Part shown: positions 62,601 to 64,000 of the stretch, piece after piece
Numbering within the stretch: the stretch's first letter is position 1
Layout of the letters: every line of letters begins with the position of its first letter
Source of the DNA: Colletes latitarsis
Lineage: Eukaryota > Arthropoda > Insecta > Hymenoptera > Colletidae
DNA length: 64,000 nucleotides
Assembly (NCBI RefSeq): GCF_051014445.1
Contig: NW_027488377.1
Span: 5,394,001-5,458,000 of the forward strand
Direction of reading: 5' to 3'
Notes under the pieces: generated by a model
Database searches by the model: none
The model's input: the letters and a program-made list of their open reading frames with translations, nothing else
What the model was told of the DNA's origin: nothing
Program-made: the position numbers and the translations under genes

Positions 62601-64000
62601 GTGAAGAATGCGAAAGTATGAGTCTGATGAGTGAAAATCCCAGGGCTAACCTAGACCTAACATGCGTTACCCTCTAAAATATTGATCCAAACCAGGTTTA
62701 ATGGACTGTTTCAGTGTGGTACCACACTACTACGTGATCCAAACCAGAAAAAACCCAGGATCTGTGCAACAAGTATGTGAAAAACGCGAAAGAATGAGCC
62801 TGATGAGGGCAAATCCCAGACCTATCCCAGACCTAACTTGCGTTATCCTCTAAAATATTGATCGAAACCAGGTTTAATTGACTGTTTCAGTGTGGTACCA
62901 CATTACTGCGTGATCCAATCCAGTAAAAACCCAGGATTCGTTCAACAAGTATGTGAAGAATGCGAAAGTATGAGTCTGATGAGTGAAAATCCCAGGCCTA
63001 ACCTAGACCTAACATGCGTTATCCTCAAAAATATTGATCGAAACCTGGTTTCATCGACTGTTTCAGTGTGGCACCACATTACTATGTGATCCGAACCAGA
63101 AAATAACCCAGGATCTGTTCAACGTTCAACACGAGTATGTGAAGTGTGCGAAAGTATGAGTCTGATGAATGAAAATCCCAGACCTAACCTAGACCTAACA
63201 TGCGTTATCCTCTAAAATATTGATGGAAACCAGGTTTATTTGACTGTTTCAGTGTTGCACTTCATTACTACTGGATGCAATCCAGAAAAAGCCCAGGATC
63301 TAGCCATCATGTATGAGAAATATGCGAAAGAATGAGCCTGATGAGAGCAAATCCCAGACCTAACCTAGACCTAACATGAATTATTCTCTAAAATATTGAC
63401 CGAAACCAGGTTTAATTGACTGTTTCAGTGTGGTCCCACATTACTACGCGATCCAAACCAGAAAAAACCCGCGATCCGTTCAACAAGTATGTGAAGAATG
63501 CGAAAGTATGAGTCTGATGTGTGAAAATCCCAGGCCTAACCGAGACCTAACATGCGTTATCCTCAAAAATATTGATCGAAACCTGGTTTAATCGACTGTT
63601 TCAGTGTGGTACCACATTACTACGTGACCCAAACCAGAAAAAACCCAGGATCTGTGCAACAAGTATGTGAAAAACGCGAAAGAATGAGCCTGATGAGGGC
63701 GAATCCCAGACCTATCCCAGACCTAACTTGCGTTATCCTCTAAAATATTGATCGGAACCAGGTTTCATTGACTGTTTCAGCGTGGTACCACATTACAACG
63801 TGATACAATCCAGAAACAGCCCAGGATCTAGCCATGAAGTATGAGAAATATGCGAAAGTATGAGCCTGATGAGGGCAAATCCTAGACCTAACCCAAACCT
63901 AACTTGCATTATCCTCTAAGATATTGATCGAAACCTGGTTTAATTGATTGTTTCAGTGTGGTCCCACATTACTACGTGATCCAAACCAGAAAAAACTCAG
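59681..64000. repeat. Irregular satellite, right end
   Basis: Family 1 and 2 monomers appear in mixed order, with frequent TACTATGTGATCC (loss of the CpG in TACGTG), CAGAAAATAACCCAGG, GAAACCTGGTTTAATCG and TCAGCGTGGTACC states. An eight-monomer link connects about 58620 and 60025 (GAAAAATATTG, CGACTTTTTCAG). No long repeat dominates and the array is cut by the window end inside a monomer. No gene is seen. Confidence 0.78.
63124..63132. other. 9-bp insertion with local duplication
   Basis: The text reads GGATCTGTTCAACGTTCAAC followed by ACGAGTATGTG, where related monomers have GGATCTGTTCAACGAGTATG. The inserted nine bases copy GTTCAAC, which suggests replication slippage. It gives the longest monomer noticed in the window. 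Confidence 0.82.

Larger units (their letters stand above)
1..64000. repeat. Satellite array, ~176-bp monomer, whole window
   Basis: The same sequence unit recurs throughout in one orientation. The motif TAAAATATT followed by AAACCAGGTTTAAT, GGTACCACATTACTACGTGA, GCGAAAGTATGA and GACCTAAC returns every 175-177 bases, for example monomer starts at 30, 206, 382, 558 and 734. Long-range spacings are multiples of 176 within a few bases (3343, 12672, 16190). No unique sequence, transposon, poly-A tail, rRNA or tRNA is visible anywhere. The array continues past both window edges. An uninterrupted satellite with higher-order repeats is typical of eukaryotic centromeric or pericentromeric heterochromatin. 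That location is an inference; the sequence alone does not prove centromere function. I do not recognise the monomer family. Confidence 0.98.

Noticed and set aside
17..63089. Numerous open reading frames of 61 to 99 codons on both strands, starting at ATG, TTG or similar.
   Set aside because: They are translations of the satellite monomer in whichever frame lacks stops. Their ends are set by fixed stop triplets in the repeat, and they match each other because the DNA repeats. There is no ribosome binding site, promoter or independent coding signal.
1..64000. CRISPR array, because of the direct repeats.
   Set aside because: There are no short constant repeats separated by unique spacers; the whole 176-bp unit repeats without spacers and no cas genes are present.
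1..64000. LTR retrotransposon or tandem gene family as the source of periodicity.
   Set aside because: No long terminal repeat, primer binding site, polypurine tract, or reverse transcriptase or integrase frame exists, and the unit is too short and frame-rotating to be a gene family.

Overview
The window is a single uninterrupted tandem satellite DNA array, consistent with eukaryotic centromeric, pericentromeric or other heterochromatic DNA. From base 1 to base 64000 the sequence is a head-to-tail repeat of a monomer of about 176 bp (roughly 363 copies, about 40% GC in the consensus). All copies point the same way and the array runs off both ends. I see no protein gene, rRNA, tRNA, CRISPR array, transposon insertion or unique sequence. 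The recurring short reading frames (63 to 99 codons) are the satellite read in frame and are not genes. I do not recognise the monomer as any named satellite, so I do not assign a species; the array itself argues for a eukaryote.

The monomer carries a perfect 12-bp palindrome TGTGGTACCACA (a KpnI site), an imperfect dyad around AAACC-A-GGTTT, A-tracts, and a CCTAACC/TAGACCTAAC direct repeat near its 3' side. At least four monomer subfamilies can be told apart by a variable segment about 60 to 115 bases into the repeat.

Layout. 1-5.9 kb: heterogeneous, poorly ordered monomers rich in a divergent subfamily (family 3). 5.9-8.8 kb: locally amplified 5-mer and 6-mer blocks with a GCTACC variant of the KpnI site. 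8.85-18.0 kb: a 19-monomer higher-order repeat (HOR, 3343 bp) present as copies A, B and a partial C. 18.0-21.5 kb: three bridging monomers and then a second copy of the 5.9-8.8 kb block, exactly 12672 bp (72 monomers) downstream. 21.5-34.2 kb: HOR copies D (20 monomers), E, F and partial G, followed by an 880-bp (5-monomer) tandem duplication to 35.07 kb. 35.1-42.8 kb: a different, patchier organisation with 5-, 12- and 16-monomer offsets. 42.8-64 kb: family 3 monomers return, with nested 3-, 5-, 7-, 12-, 14- and 15-monomer duplications and shared small indels, fading to irregular order near 60-64 kb.

The main biological signal is the amplification history. The most similar copies are not neighbours. 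Blocks B-C and F-G, 16190 bp (92 monomers) apart, differ at only a few positions in my spot checks, whereas adjacent copies B and C differ at more than ten diagnostic sites. This suggests multi-HOR segmental duplication, giving a young homogenised core flanked by older mixed layers. All comparisons were made by eye at diagnostic sites; no alignment or database search was run.
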